This document shows positions 9,560 to 18,248 of a stretch of 64,000 bases of DNA, piece by piece (the stretch's first letter is position 1; each line of letters starts with the position of its first letter). The stretch is from Salipiger mangrovisoli. GTDB lineage: Bacteria; Pseudomonadota; Alphaproteobacteria; Rhodobacterales; Rhodobacteraceae. The notes beneath the pieces were generated by a model. The model ran no database searches. It was not told where the DNA came from and saw only the letters and a program-made list of their open reading frames with translations. The DNA is taken from contig NZ_JADFFK010000019.1 of NCBI RefSeq assembly GCF_015223355.1, forward strand, positions 1-64,000. Reading direction: 5' to 3'. A program made the position numbers and the translations under genes.

Positions 9560-10147
9560 TCAGCTCATCTCGCGCAGGCGCGCCACGTAGCGGGCCATGG
9601 TGTCGATCTCGAGGTTGACCTTGTCGCCCAGTTTCACGCCGCCCCAGGTGGTCACCTCCTTGGTGTGCGGAATGAAGTTGATGCCGAAGACCACCCCCTG
9701 CACCTCGTTCACGGTCAGCGAGGTGCCGTTCAGCGCCACCGAGCCCTTGGACGCGATGAACTTCGCCAGCTCGTCGGGTGCCCGCAGCTGCACGCGGGTG
9801 CTGTCGCCCTCGTCCTTCACCGACACCACCTCGGCCAGCCCGTCGACGTGGCCCGAAACGATGTGCCCGCCCAGCTCGTCGCCGACCTTCAGCGCACGCT
9901 CGAGGTTGACCCGCTTGCCGGGCTCCCAGCCACCGAGGTTGGTCTTCGACAGGGTCTCTGCGCTGATCTGCACGTCGAACCAGTCTTCGCCCAGCGTGAC
10001 GACGGTCAGGCAGACGCCATCGCAAGCGATCGACGCGCCAATCTCGATCCCCGCGGTGTCATAGGCGGTGCCGATCCGTGCGGTCAGGTCGCCCGCCTGC
10101 TCGAGCGCCCGGATTTCCCCCATGTCGGTGACGATGCCGGTGAACAT
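9560..10147 (-). CDS. ribE: Riboflavin synthase alpha subunit
   Basis: Riboflavin synthase dismutates two 6,7-dimethyl-8-ribityllumazine molecules to riboflavin. The start at MFTGIV is fixed by the family N-terminus and a GAGAGGA ribosome site. The 195 residues comprise two homologous lumazine-binding barrels: the first around GASIACDGVCLTV with MSAETL-type QISAETLSKTNLG, the second around GSVALNGTSLTVNEV. The other rib genes are not adjacent. It is called ribC in some species. Confidence 0.96.
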   Translation of the reverse strand: MFTGIVTDMGEIRALEQAGDLTARIGTAYDTAGIEIGASIACDGVCLTVVTLGEDWFDVQISAETLSKTNLGGWEPGKRVNLERALKVGDELGGHIVSGHVDGLAEVVSVKDEGDSTRVQLRAPDELAKFIASKGSVALNGTSLTVNEVQGVVFGINFIPHTKEVTTWGGVKLGDKVNLEIDTMARYVARLREMS

Positions 10148-10282
10148 CTGCAAATCCTCTCGCAGGCCCTGCACACTGGCCAAGGGCCTTATTTTGGTCA
10201 AATACTGCCGCTAGGGAGAGCCACCGCGCCAATGGGCCGGACGCCAACCCCTTACGAGTAGGCCGATCCTTAACGAGTGCCC

Positions 10283-11593
10283 ATGTCCAAGGCAACCGCA
10301 GAGCATACAGCCGCGCCGCCGCGCCGCGTCTTCCTCTTCCTGCAGGGGCCGCACGGGCCGTTTTTCCATCGCCTCGGCGCGATGCTGCGCCGCACCGGCG
10401 CCGAGGTCTGGCGGGTCGGCTTCAACGCCGGTGACCGCGCCTTCTGGTTCCACGGCGAGAGCTACCTGCCCTATTCCGCCAGCCCCGAGGACTGGCCCGC
10501 GCGTTTTGCCGCGCTGCTCGATGAGAAGCGGGTCAGCGACCTCGTGCTCTACGGCGACACCCGCGGCATCCATGCCGAGGCCATCGCCGAGGCCCGCCGC
10601 CGCGGGCTGCGCATCCATGTCTTCGAGGAAGGCTACATGCGCCCCTACTGGGTGACCTACGAGCGCGGCGGTGCCAACGGCCATTCGCGGCTGATGGAGA
10701 TGGGCGTTGGCGACATGCGCGAGGCGCTCGAACGCTCGGACATGGAAGCCCCGCTGCCCCCGGGCCACTGGGGCGACATGCGCCAGCACATCTTCTACGG
10801 CGCGCTCTACCATTGGTTCGTGATGTTCCGGAACGGCGATTACGCGGGCTTCCGTGCCCACCGCGATCTGCCGGTGGCCCGCGAGTTCCAGCTCTACCTG
10901 AAGCGCCTGCTGCTGATGCCGCTGACCCGGATCGAACGCTTTCTCGAAACCCTGCGCGTCCGCCGTGGCGGCTACCCCTACCACCTCGTACTGCTGCAGC
11001 TCGAGCACGATTCCAGCTTCCGCCAGCATTCGCCCTTCGACAGCATGGCCGAGTTCGTCGACCTCGTGCTCGAGGGCTTCGCCAAGGGTGCGCCGGGTCA
11101 TCATCACCTGGTCTTCAAGGCCCACCCGCTGGAGAACGGCCAGCTGCCGCTGCGCCGGATGATCGCCACGGCCGCACGCCGTCTCGGCATCCTCGAACGG
11201 GTGCATTTCGTCCCCGGCGGCAAGCTTGCCAAGCTGCTCGACGACGCGCGCAGCGCGGTGACGGTGAACTCCACGGCCGGGCAGCAGGTGCTCTGGCGCG
11301 GCATTCCGCTCAGGACCTTCGGCCGCGCGGTCTACGCCAAGCCCGAATTCGTCTCCGACCAACCGCTGCCCGAGTTCTTTGCCCAGCCAACCCGCCCCGA
11401 CAGCCGCGCCTACAAGGACTATCGGCGGTATCTGCTTGAAACCAGCCAGATTCCGGGAGGATTCTACGCCTCACGCGGGCGCAGACAACTTCTGCGGCAG
11501 GTCGTCGACATGATGCTCTCGCCAGACGATCCCTACGAGGCGCTGCGCAACGGCACCGCGGCTCCGCGGCAACAGTTGCGGCTGGTCCGCTGA
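10283..11593 (+). CDS. Capsular polysaccharide biosynthesis protein, KpsS-like
   Basis: A capsule_synth family (PF05159) protein of 436 residues. KpsS transfers the first beta-linked Kdo onto phosphatidylglycerol, starting the lipid anchor of ABC-exported capsules. Typical motifs are FLFLQGPHGPFF at the N-terminus, EEGYMRPYWVT, FKAHPLENG and NSTAGQQVLWRGIPLRTFG. A GTG two codons upstream (10277) is an alternative start. It begins a three-gene same-strand group with the OPX lipoprotein and the KpsC-like gene. The KpsM/KpsT/KpsE exporter genes are not in the window. Confidence 0.9.
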   Translation: MSKATAEHTAAPPRRVFLFLQGPHGPFFHRLGAMLRRTGAEVWRVGFNAGDRAFWFHGESYLPYSASPEDWPARFAALLDEKRVSDLVLYGDTRGIHAEAIAEARRRGLRIHVFEEGYMRPYWVTYERGGANGHSRLMEMGVGDMREALERSDMEAPLPPGHWGDMRQHIFYGALYHWFVMFRNGDYAGFRAHRDLPVAREFQLYLKRLLLMPLTRIERFLETLRVRRGGYPYHLVLLQLEHDSSFRQHSPFDSMAEFVDLVLEGFAKGAPGHHHLVFKAHPLENGQLPLRRMIATAARRLGILERVHFVPGGKLAKLLDDARSAVTVNSTAGQQVLWRGIPLRTFGRAVYAKPEFVSDQPLPEFFAQPTRPDSRAYKDYRRYLLETSQIPGGFYASRGRRQLLRQVVDMMLSPDDPYEALRNGTAAPRQQLRLVR

Positions 11594-11688
11594 CGCCGCG
11601 CAAAGGCCGGACTCGCTTTTGAATCCGGTTTTCCGTACCTTACGCAAAAAACCTGAGGCAGATAAGAACAGGTCGAGGAGACCGAGCC

Positions 11689-12831
11689 GTGAAACAGTCC
11701 CGCTCCCGATGGGCGAAATCCGCCGCCCTTCTGGCCGCAGTGTCGATTCTGGCATCCTGCGCCCTGCCGCGCGTCGGTCCGAACAAGGGTGAAATCTACG
11801 CCGGTTCCGTGCAGCGCGAAGGCGACGCCTTCATCGTTTCGGTGAACGACCGGGTGACCCGCGCCACCGCCGTCGTGCCCGCGCTCGGCTTTTCCGACCA
11901 GTTCCAGGGGGCCGGCCTCGTCGGCTCCGACACCATCCAGCCCGGCGACACGCTCGGCCTGACGATCTGGGAAAACGTCGACGACGGGCTGCTGGCCGCC
12001 GCCGAGACCAATGCCACCGCGCTCGAAGAGGTGCAGGTGGATGGCTCGGGCTTCATCTTCGTGCCCTACGCGGGCCGCATCAAGGCCTCGGGCAACTCGC
12101 CCGAGACCGTGCGCCGGATCATCACCGACAAGCTCCAGGACCAGACCCCCGACCCGCAGGTCGAGGTGCGCCGCCTTGCCGGTGACGGCTCGACCGTGAG
12201 CCTCGTCGGCGCGGTCGGCGGTCAGGGCGTCTACGCCATCGAGCGTCCGACCCGCACGCTCTCGTCCATGCTCGCCCGCGCCGGCGGCATCACCATCGAG
12301 CCCGAGATCGCCCAGATCACCGTTCTGCGTGGCGGCAACCAGGGCAAGATCTGGTTCCAGGACCTCTACAAGAACCCGCGCTACGACATCGCCCTGCGCG
12401 GCGGCGACCGCATCCTCGTCGAGGAGGACACCCGCGCCTTCACCGCGCTCGGCGCCACCGGCACGCAGGCCCGCGTGCCCTTCGAGACGCAGACGCTTTC
12501 CGCCGTCGAGGCCATCGCGCAGGTCGGCGGGCTGGTGCCCTCGGCCTCGGACCCGACCGGCGTCTTCATCTTCCGCAACGAGCCCGCCGACATCGCCAAC
12601 CAGGTGCTCGGCCGCAGCGACCTGATCGGCGCGCAGCGCATGGTCTACGTGCTCGACCTGACCAAACCCAACGGCATGTTCATGGCACGCGACTTCGTGG
12701 TGCGCGACCAGGACACGCTCTACGTGACCGAGGCACCCTACGCGCAGTGGAGCAAGGCGATCACCTCGCTGACCGGCACGCTGACCGCCATCGCCACCGT
12801 CTCGACCGTCCGCGACGCGGTGACCAACTGA
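11689..12831 (+). CDS. Outer-membrane polysaccharide export lipoprotein (OPX family, KpsD/CtrA-like)
   Basis: A 380-residue OPX protein that forms the periplasmic and outer-membrane conduit for capsule export. It has a lipoprotein signal ending LASC, with lipidation at Cys24. A poly_export (PES) domain follows, with IQPGDTLGLTIWENVDDG and VQVDGSGFIFVPYAGRIKA, then two SLBB-type segments (VSLVGAVGGQGVYAIERPTRTLSSMLARAGG and TLSAVEAIAQVGGL). The upstream 95 bp gap may hold a promoter. The 3' end runs into the frame of the KpsC-like gene. Confidence 0.93.
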   Translation: MKQSRSRWAKSAALLAAVSILASCALPRVGPNKGEIYAGSVQREGDAFIVSVNDRVTRATAVVPALGFSDQFQGAGLVGSDTIQPGDTLGLTIWENVDDGLLAAAETNATALEEVQVDGSGFIFVPYAGRIKASGNSPETVRRIITDKLQDQTPDPQVEVRRLAGDGSTVSLVGAVGGQGVYAIERPTRTLSSMLARAGGITIEPEIAQITVLRGGNQGKIWFQDLYKNPRYDIALRGGDRILVEEDTRAFTALGATGTQARVPFETQTLSAVEAIAQVGGLVPSASDPTGVFIFRNEPADIANQVLGRSDLIGAQRMVYVLDLTKPNGMFMARDFVVRDQDTLYVTEAPYAQWSKAITSLTGTLTAIATVSTVRDAVTN

Positions 12832-14873
12832 ACCGGATAAGCGCCCTGAATAATCATAACGAGGGACAGGGCAGCGCCGGGGGAGAAATCCCCCGGCGTC
12901 TCTATGTCTACACCGGCGGTTTCCTGACCCAGCCCCGACTGCGGCGGATCCTGTCTCTGGCGGGCTGGAAGATTTCGCTGGGCCGGCCCTCGGCCGACGA
13001 CCATGTCGGCGTCTGGGGCCAGTCGCCCTATGCGGCGCGCGCCGAGGCCATGGCGGCGCGTCATGGCGCTCCGCTGTTGCGGATCGAGGATGCCTTCCTG
13101 CGCTCGCTGAACCCGGGCCGCAAGGGCGAGCCGCCGCTCGGCCTGCTGCTCGACCACAGCGGCGTGCATTTCGACGCAAGCGCACCTTCGGATCTGGAAA
13201 CGCTGCTGGCCACCCATCCGCTCGACGACCACGCCCTGCTGCAGCGCGCCCGCGGCGGCATCGCCCGGATGCGCGAGGCGCATCTGACCAAGTACACCGG
13301 TTTCGACCCCGCGCACCCCGTGCCGCAGCCCGGCTACGTGCTGGTCATCGACCAGACCCAGGGCGACGCTTCGGTGCGTGCCTCGGGAGGAGACCGCAAC
13401 CGGTTTCTGGAAATGCTCTACTGGGCGCAGGAAGAGAACCCCGGCGCGCGCATCGTCATCAAGACCCACCCCGAGACCGCGCAGGGCCTGCGGGCCGGGC
13501 ATTTCACGTCCGAGGACGCGCAGGGGCGGATCAGCCTTTGCGCCGACCCCGTCTCGCCCTGGGCGCTGCTCGAGGGGGCCGTCGCCGTCTACACGGTCAG
13601 CTCGCAGATGGGCTTCGAGGCGATCCTCGCCGGGCACCGCCCGCGTGTTTTCGGCACGCCCTTCTACGCCGGGTGGGGGCTGACACAGGACGAGACGCCC
13701 TTGCCCCGCCGCGGCCGCAACCTGACCCGCGCGCAACTCTTCGCCGCGGCGATGATCCTCTCCCCGACGTGGTACGACCCCTGCCGCGACGCGCTCTGCA
13801 CTTTCGAGGACGCGCTCGGCGCGCTAGAGGCGCAGACGCGCGCATGGCGCGAGGATCACCAAGGCTGGGTTGCCTCGGGCATGCGGCTGTGGAAGCGGGG
13901 GGCCCTGCAGGGCTTCTTTGGCGGCCAGAAGGGGATGGTCTTCGCAGAGGCCTCGGTCGCCAAGGCGCAGGCCAAACAGACAGGCCGCCGCCACATGGCC
14001 TGGGCCAGCAAGGCCGCAGGCGACGTCGCGCGGGTCGAGGACGGCTTCCTGCGCTCGCGCGGACTGGGGGCCGAGCTGGTGCCGCCGCTGTCGCTCGTGC
14101 TCGACGATCTGGGTATCTACTACGACCCCACCCGCCCCTCGCGGCTCGAACGGATCCTCGCCGCCACGCCCGCGTTGCGCCCCGACCAGCAGGAGCGTAC
14201 GCAGCGGCTCATCGCGCGGCTGACCGGAGCGGGGCTGACGAAGTACAACCTTGGCGCTCCGCCGCCCGCGCTGCCCGAGGGGCACCGCATTCTCGTGGTG
14301 GGTCAGGTCGAGGACGACGCCTCGATCCGCCTCGGCAGCCCCGACATGCAGAGCAACGCCGACCTGCTCGCCCGCACCCGCGCCGAAAACCCCGATGCCG
14401 TGCTGCTGTGGAAGCCGCATCCCGACGTCACCGCCGGGCTGCGCAAAGGCACCGTGGAGCGCCCCGAGCGATGGGCCGATCTGACCGTCGAAGGGACCGA
14501 CATGGGCGCGCTGCTGCGGCAGGTACAGGAGGTCTGGACGATGACCTCGCTCACCGGCTTCGAGGCGCTGCTGCGCGGCGTTCGCGTCACAACGCTCGGC
14601 GCGCCCTTCTATGCAGGATGGGGGCTGACGCGCGATCTCGGACCGATCCCGCCACGCCGCCTGTCAGGCCAGCGCCCGACGCTCGAAGCGCTCGTCCACG
14701 CGACGCTCATCGCCTACCCTCGGTACCGCGACCCGGTGAGCGGGCTGCCCTGCACGGTGGAAGTGGTCGCCGAGCGGCTGGAGAGCGGCGCCCTTCCCCG
14801 CATCGGCCTGCACAACCGCCTGCTGTCCAAGCTTCAGGGCCTGCTCGCCTCTCAGGCGCATCTCTGGCGCTGA
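12747..14873 (+). CDS. Capsular polysaccharide biosynthesis protein, KpsC-like (two Kdo transferase modules)
   Basis: KpsC extends the beta-Kdo linker on phosphatidylglycerol. The protein has two homologous halves. Each carries EDxFLRS, a LDxxGIxxD element, a KxHP element and SSxxGFEAxLxGxxxxxxGxPFYAGWGLT (roughly residues 90-330 and 390-670). The start is unclear. GTG at 12747 is the only standard start ahead of the domain but overlaps the OPX gene by 85 bp and has no good ribosome site. Family similarity begins near 12900 at RLYVYTGGFL, so initiation at CTG 12828, which overlaps the OPX stop as CTGA, is possible. Confidence 0.9.
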   Translation: MEQGDHLADRHADRHRHRLDRPRRGDQLNRISALNNHNEGQGSAGGEIPRRLYVYTGGFLTQPRLRRILSLAGWKISLGRPSADDHVGVWGQSPYAARAEAMAARHGAPLLRIEDAFLRSLNPGRKGEPPLGLLLDHSGVHFDASAPSDLETLLATHPLDDHALLQRARGGIARMREAHLTKYTGFDPAHPVPQPGYVLVIDQTQGDASVRASGGDRNRFLEMLYWAQEENPGARIVIKTHPETAQGLRAGHFTSEDAQGRISLCADPVSPWALLEGAVAVYTVSSQMGFEAILAGHRPRVFGTPFYAGWGLTQDETPLPRRGRNLTRAQLFAAAMILSPTWYDPCRDALCTFEDALGALEAQTRAWREDHQGWVASGMRLWKRGALQGFFGGQKGMVFAEASVAKAQAKQTGRRHMAWASKAAGDVARVEDGFLRSRGLGAELVPPLSLVLDDLGIYYDPTRPSRLERILAATPALRPDQQERTQRLIARLTGAGLTKYNLGAPPPALPEGHRILVVGQVEDDASIRLGSPDMQSNADLLARTRAENPDAVLLWKPHPDVTAGLRKGTVERPERWADLTVEGTDMGALLRQVQEVWTMTSLTGFEALLRGVRVTTLGAPFYAGWGLTRDLGPIPPRRLSGQRPTLEALVHATLIAYPRYRDPVSGLPCTVEVVAERLESGALPRIGLHNRLLSKLQGLLASQAHLWR

Positions 14874-14896
14874 CACGCCGAGGGCATCCCTGCGTT

Positions 14897-15691
14897 TCAG
14901 CGCCGTCCGCGCAGCGCCCCGAAGCTCGCTGTCACCGCGAAGATCAGCGTCGCGGCGCAGACCATGCTCGGCCCCGCCGGCGTGTCGAACACCAGCGCGC
15001 CTTCCAGCCCGGCCAGCGCCGAGACCCCGCCGATGCCCGCCGCCAGCAGCGCCATTGCCTCGGGCGTGCGGGCAAAGGGCCGCGCCGCGGCGGCCGGGAT
15101 CAGCAGCATCGCCCCGATCAGCAGCACGCCCACCACCTTGATCGCCACCGCCACCGTAAGCGCCAGCGCCACGGTCAGCACCCGGCCCTCAAGCCGCGGG
15201 TCAATGCCGCTGGCATGGGCAAGATCGGGCGAGAGCGTCGCGGTCAGCAGCGCCTGCCAGCGCCAGATCAGCAGTCCCAGCACCAGCGCCGCCCCGCCCC
15301 AGATCACCGCGAGGTCACTCTTGGTCACCGCGAGGATGTCGCCGAAGAGATAGGCCGAGAGATCGAGCCGTGCGCCGGGCACGAAGGTGATCGCCACGAG
15401 GCCGATCGCCAGCGCGCCGTGGGCCAGCACCCCGAGCACCGTGTCGATGCCGAGGCCGCGCTCGCTCAATGCGCCGACCAGCACAGCCATGACAAGCGCC
15501 ACGAACAGCGTGCCGGCAAAGACCGGCAGCGACAGCGCCAGCGACAGCGCCACGCCGAGGATCGCCGCATGGGCGGTGGCGTCGCCGAAATTGGCCATCC
15601 GCCGCCACGACACGAAGCAGCCGAGCGGCGCCGCGGCCAGCGCGAGGCCGAGCCCCGCAAGCGCCGCGCGTACAAGGAAATCGTCCAGCAT
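14897..15691 (-). CDS. znuB: Zinc ABC transporter permease ZnuB
   Basis: The inner-membrane channel of the high-affinity zinc importer ZnuABC. The 264 residues form multiple hydrophobic helices of the ABC-3 family, beginning LGCFVSWRRMANFGDATAHAAILG, which is the typical Znu/Mnt signature. It overlaps the znuC stop by 1 base (TGATG), so it is translationally coupled and last in the zur-znuC-znuB operon. It converges with the KpsC-like gene across 23 bp. Confidence 0.96.
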   Translation of the reverse strand: MLDDFLVRAALAGLGLALAAAPLGCFVSWRRMANFGDATAHAAILGVALSLALSLPVFAGTLFVALVMAVLVGALSERGLGIDTVLGVLAHGALAIGLVAITFVPGARLDLSAYLFGDILAVTKSDLAVIWGGAALVLGLLIWRWQALLTATLSPDLAHASGIDPRLEGRVLTVALALTVAVAIKVVGVLLIGAMLLIPAAAARPFARTPEAMALLAAGIGGVSALAGLEGALVFDTPAGPSMVCAATLIFAVTASFGALRGRR

Positions 15692-16467
15692 CAGTGCCCG
15701 TGTCCCGCGTGATCGTGGTGGTGGTCATGCGCATGATCATGTCCATGATCGTGGGCATGGTCGTGCGTGTGGGTATGCTCGTGCCGGTAGAGCGCCAGCG
15801 CGCCATGGGTTCCGGTGCCGAAGAGCGCCCGGTACTCCGCCGCCTGCGCCACCGTCTCGGGATGGCCCTGGCAGCAGACGTGGCCGTTGAGGCAAACCAC
15901 CCGGTCGGACGCGCTCATCACCACGTGCAGCTCGTGGCTGACCATGACCACCGCGCAGCCGAGCCGCGCGCGGATCTGTTCGATCTGCCGGTAGAAGGCC
16001 GCCGAGCCCGGCTGGTCGAGCCCCTGCGTCGGCTCGTCGAGCAGCAGCACCTCGGGTTTGCCGAGGATGGCCCGCGCCAGCAGCACACGCTGGAACTGGC
16101 CGCCCGAAAGCCCCGACATGGGCCGGCCTTCCAAGGCCCCCGCCCCGGCCTCCTCCAGCGCCGCGCGACCCTCGGCGCGGCTGATCCGGTGCGGCAGCGA
16201 CAGGAAGCGCGCCACGGTCAGCGGCAGGGTTGCGTCGATCTGCAACTTCTGCGGCACGTAGCCGAGCCGAAGCCCGGGCTTGCGGGTCACCTTGCCCGCC
16301 TGCGGCTTCACCGCGCCGATCAGCGTGCGCAGCAGCGTCGACTTGCCTGAGCCGTTCGGCCCGACGATGGTGACGATTTCTCCGGGGTCGACGTGGAAAT
16401 CCACCCCCTGCAATACCGGGTGTTCGCCGAGGCTGACCTGCAACCCCTGCGCCGCGATGAGCTTCAT
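15691..16467 (-). CDS. znuC: Zinc ABC transporter ATP-binding protein ZnuC
   Basis: The ATPase that powers ZnuABC. The 258 residues show Walker A GPNGSGKS, the signature LSGGQFQRVLLARA, Walker B VLLLDEPTQGLD and the switch His in MVSHELH. After the conserved ATPase fold comes an unusual tail of about 30 residues made almost entirely of His alternating with Asp, Ala, Gly or Thr, from about residue 228 to the end. Such a tail is rare on the ATPase and could store or sense zinc. The ATG overlaps the end of zur by 4 bp. Confidence 0.96.
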   Translation of the reverse strand: MKLIAAQGLQVSLGEHPVLQGVDFHVDPGEIVTIVGPNGSGKSTLLRTLIGAVKPQAGKVTRKPGLRLGYVPQKLQIDATLPLTVARFLSLPHRISRAEGRAALEEAGAGALEGRPMSGLSGGQFQRVLLARAILGKPEVLLLDEPTQGLDQPGSAAFYRQIEQIRARLGCAVVMVSHELHVVMSASDRVVCLNGHVCCQGHPETVAQAAEYRALFGTGTHGALALYRHEHTHTHDHAHDHGHDHAHDHHHDHAGHGH

Positions 16468-16955
16468 GCGGCGGCCCCGCGGCACTGCGGGCAGAGGCCC
16501 TCGGCCTCGACCACCATGCGTTCCAGCGCGAAATCCAGCTCCTCGGCCGCGGCCTTCACCGCCGCGCCGATGGCCTGCGAGGGCATCTCGGCCACAAGCC
16601 CGCAGGCGCTGCACAGCAGGAAGGCCGGCTTGTGCCGCTCGCCGGGATGGGCGCAGGCGACAAAGGCGTTGAGCCGCTCGATCTTGTGCGCGAAGCCGTT
16701 GCTGACGAGGAAATCCAAGGCGCGATAGACCGTCGGCGGCTGCGCCGGCTGGCCGTCGTCGCGCATGGCGTCGAGAAGCTCGTAGGCCCCCATGGCCTTG
16801 TGCTTGCGCAGCAGCAATTCGAGCACCCGTCTGCGCTGCTTGGTCAGCGACAGTCCCTCGCGGGCGCAGGTCTCTTCCGCCGCCTGAAGGGCGTGGTCGC
16901 GGCAATGCGCGTGGTCGTGCTGGGTGAAGCCGAGCGGATCGGTATGCTCTGTCAT
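16464..16955 (-). CDS. zur: Zinc uptake regulator Zur (Fur family)
   Basis: Zur represses zinc uptake genes when bound to zinc. The 163 residues from MTEHTDP have a short His-rich N-terminus (QHDHAHCRDHA), a winged helix (LTKQRRRVLELLLRKHKAMGAYELLDAM), and a dimerisation domain with two CxxC pairs (LLCSACG and GLCPQCR) for structural zinc. The ATG at 16955 fits family length better than the one 8 codons upstream. It is first in zur-znuC-znuB and probably autoregulated through sites at 17017-17072. Confidence 0.95.
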   Translation of the reverse strand: MTEHTDPLGFTQHDHAHCRDHALQAAEETCAREGLSLTKQRRRVLELLLRKHKAMGAYELLDAMRDDGQPAQPPTVYRALDFLVSNGFAHKIERLNAFVACAHPGERHKPAFLLCSACGLVAEMPSQAIGAAVKAAAEELDFALERMVVEAEGLCPQCRGAAA

Positions 16956-17010
16956 GTCGCCTGCCCTGATGCCTGACATCTCGGTCCCGTGATCCGGACC
17001 GCGGTAGATG

Positions 17011-17047
17011 GGGGTTGATATGTTATAGCGTTGCCGATATCAACCCC
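17011..17047. promoter_or_regulatory. Symmetric divergent promoter candidate between zur and znuA
   Basis: A perfect 11-bp inverted repeat (GGGGTTGATAT at 17011-17021, ATATCAACCCC at 17037-17047) with a 15-base spacer. Within it, TTGATA and TATCAA are 17 bases apart on both strands, so the same bases can serve as -35/-10 for znuA and for zur-znuCB. This is inference from spacing; the -10 matches consensus at only four of six bases. Confidence 0.45.
17017..17034. promoter_or_regulatory. Zur box 1
   Basis: GATATGTTATAGCGTTGC resembles the alphaproteobacterial Zur operator (GATATGTTAT half plus a weaker second half). It lies inside the symmetric inverted repeat and would block both promoters. 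Its first 11 bases are identical to those of the inverted box at 17055-17072. Confidence 0.65.
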
Positions 17048-17054
17048 GCCTGTT

Positions 17055-17072
17055 GTTACTTTATAACATATC
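17055..17072. promoter_or_regulatory. Zur box 2
   Basis: GTTACTTTATAACATATC; its reverse complement starts GATATGTTATA, the same 11 bases as box 1. It is 32 bases upstream of the znuA ATG, well placed to repress znuA. Confidence 0.7.
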
Positions 17073-17104
17073 CTGATTCCAGCACCACCATCCAAGAGGC
17101 CCCG

Positions 17105-18103
17105 ATGTACCGTTACCTCCTCCCCGCCCTGCTGTTTGCCGGCCCCGCCATTGCCGAAGTCCCCAAGGTGGTCACCGACATCGCCCCCGTGCAGGGACTG
17201 GTGGCCAGCGTCATGGGCGAACTTGGCACGCCCGAGTTGCTTATTCCGGCCGGAGCCTCGCCGCACAGCCATGCGCTGAAACCCTCCGAGGCGCGCGCAC
17301 TTCAGCAGGCGGACGCGATTTTCTGGATCGGCGAGGAGTTGAGCCCCGATCTCGCCCGCAAGATCGACTCGATTGCCGCAGGCAGCAGCGCGGTCGCGCT
17401 CTTCGACCTGCCCGGTACCCGGCATCTGCAAGCCCGCAACGACGTGCTCTTCGCCGAACCCGGAGGGGATCATGACCACGACGATGACCATGGCGGACAC
17501 GGCGATCATGACCACGAGGATCACGAGGACCACGCACACGAGGACCACGACGACCACGGCCACGACGCCGAGGGACACCACCACGAGGGCGACGACCCGC
17601 ACGCCTGGCTTTCCGTGGACAATGCCGCAACCTGGTTGAGCGCGATCGCCGAGACCCTTGCGACGCTCGACCCCGACAACGCGCAGACCTACGCTGCCAA
17701 TGCCGAGGCCGCGCAGGCCCGCATCGCCGAGGCGCGGACCAGGGCCGAGGCCATCCTGGCACCGGCGCGGGACAGCAACTTCGTCGTCTTCCACGACGCC
17801 TTCCAATACTATGAGGACAGCTTCGGTCTGACCGTCCTCGGCGCGATTTCGCTGTCGGATGCCACTGCACCCAGCCCGGCGCGGCTCGACGCCTTGCGCG
17901 ATGCCCTGAAGGGCGCGGCCACGGCCTGCGTCTTTGCCGAGCCGCAATTTGACCCGCGCCTGATCGCCGCCGTGACCGAAGGGGCCGGCACGCCGGTCGC
18001 GGAGCTCGATCCGCTCGGTGCCAGGATCGAGCCCGGTCCCGGTTTCTACCCGGCGCTGATCGAGGACATGGCGCACCGTATCGCGACCTGCGCCGCCGGT
18101 TGA
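17105..18103 (+). CDS. znuA: Zinc ABC transporter substrate-binding protein ZnuA
   Basis: The periplasmic zinc receptor of ZnuABC. The ATG at 17105 (MYRYLLPALLFAGPAIAEVPKVV) gives a clear signal peptide and 332 residues. Zinc-ligand segments are visible: His in GASPHSHALKPSEA, His in DDPHAWLS and His in FVVFHDAFQYY, with a late acidic residue in ELDPLG. A long His/Asp/Glu-rich loop (about residues 121-160), typical of ZnuA, probably captures zinc. It is transcribed away from zur-znuCB and followed by a strong terminator. Confidence 0.96.
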   Translation: MYRYLLPALLFAGPAIAEVPKVVTDIAPVQGLVASVMGELGTPELLIPAGASPHSHALKPSEARALQQADAIFWIGEELSPDLARKIDSIAAGSSAVALFDLPGTRHLQARNDVLFAEPGGDHDHDDDHGGHGDHDHEDHEDHAHEDHDDHGHDAEGHHHEGDDPHAWLSVDNAATWLSAIAETLATLDPDNAQTYAANAEAAQARIAEARTRAEAILAPARDSNFVVFHDAFQYYEDSFGLTVLGAISLSDATAPSPARLDALRDALKGAATACVFAEPQFDPRLIAAVTEGAGTPVAELDPLGARIEPGPGFYPALIEDMAHRIATCAAG

Positions 18104-18133
18104 GCGCGACCCGACCGATCACTGCTGCGCGAC

Positions 18134-18164
18134 GCCCCTTTGCCTTGACGGCAAAGGGGCTTTT
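18134..18164 (+). terminator. Rho-independent terminator of znuA
   Basis: A perfect 11-bp stem (GCCCCTTTGCC / GGCAAAGGGGC) with loop TTGAC followed by TTTT, 31 bp after the znuA stop. Confidence 0.88.
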
Positions 18165-18248
18165 CCTTGCCGCAAATCCCGACTAATTAGCTTGGATAAA
18201 GCGCGCGAGGGCCCGTCCGCCGGCTCCAGACCCGCGCAAGGAGACCGC

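Noticed and set aside
17105-17650. His-rich stretch of znuA as an anomalous repeat
   Set aside because: A His/Asp loop at this place is usual for ZnuA proteins.
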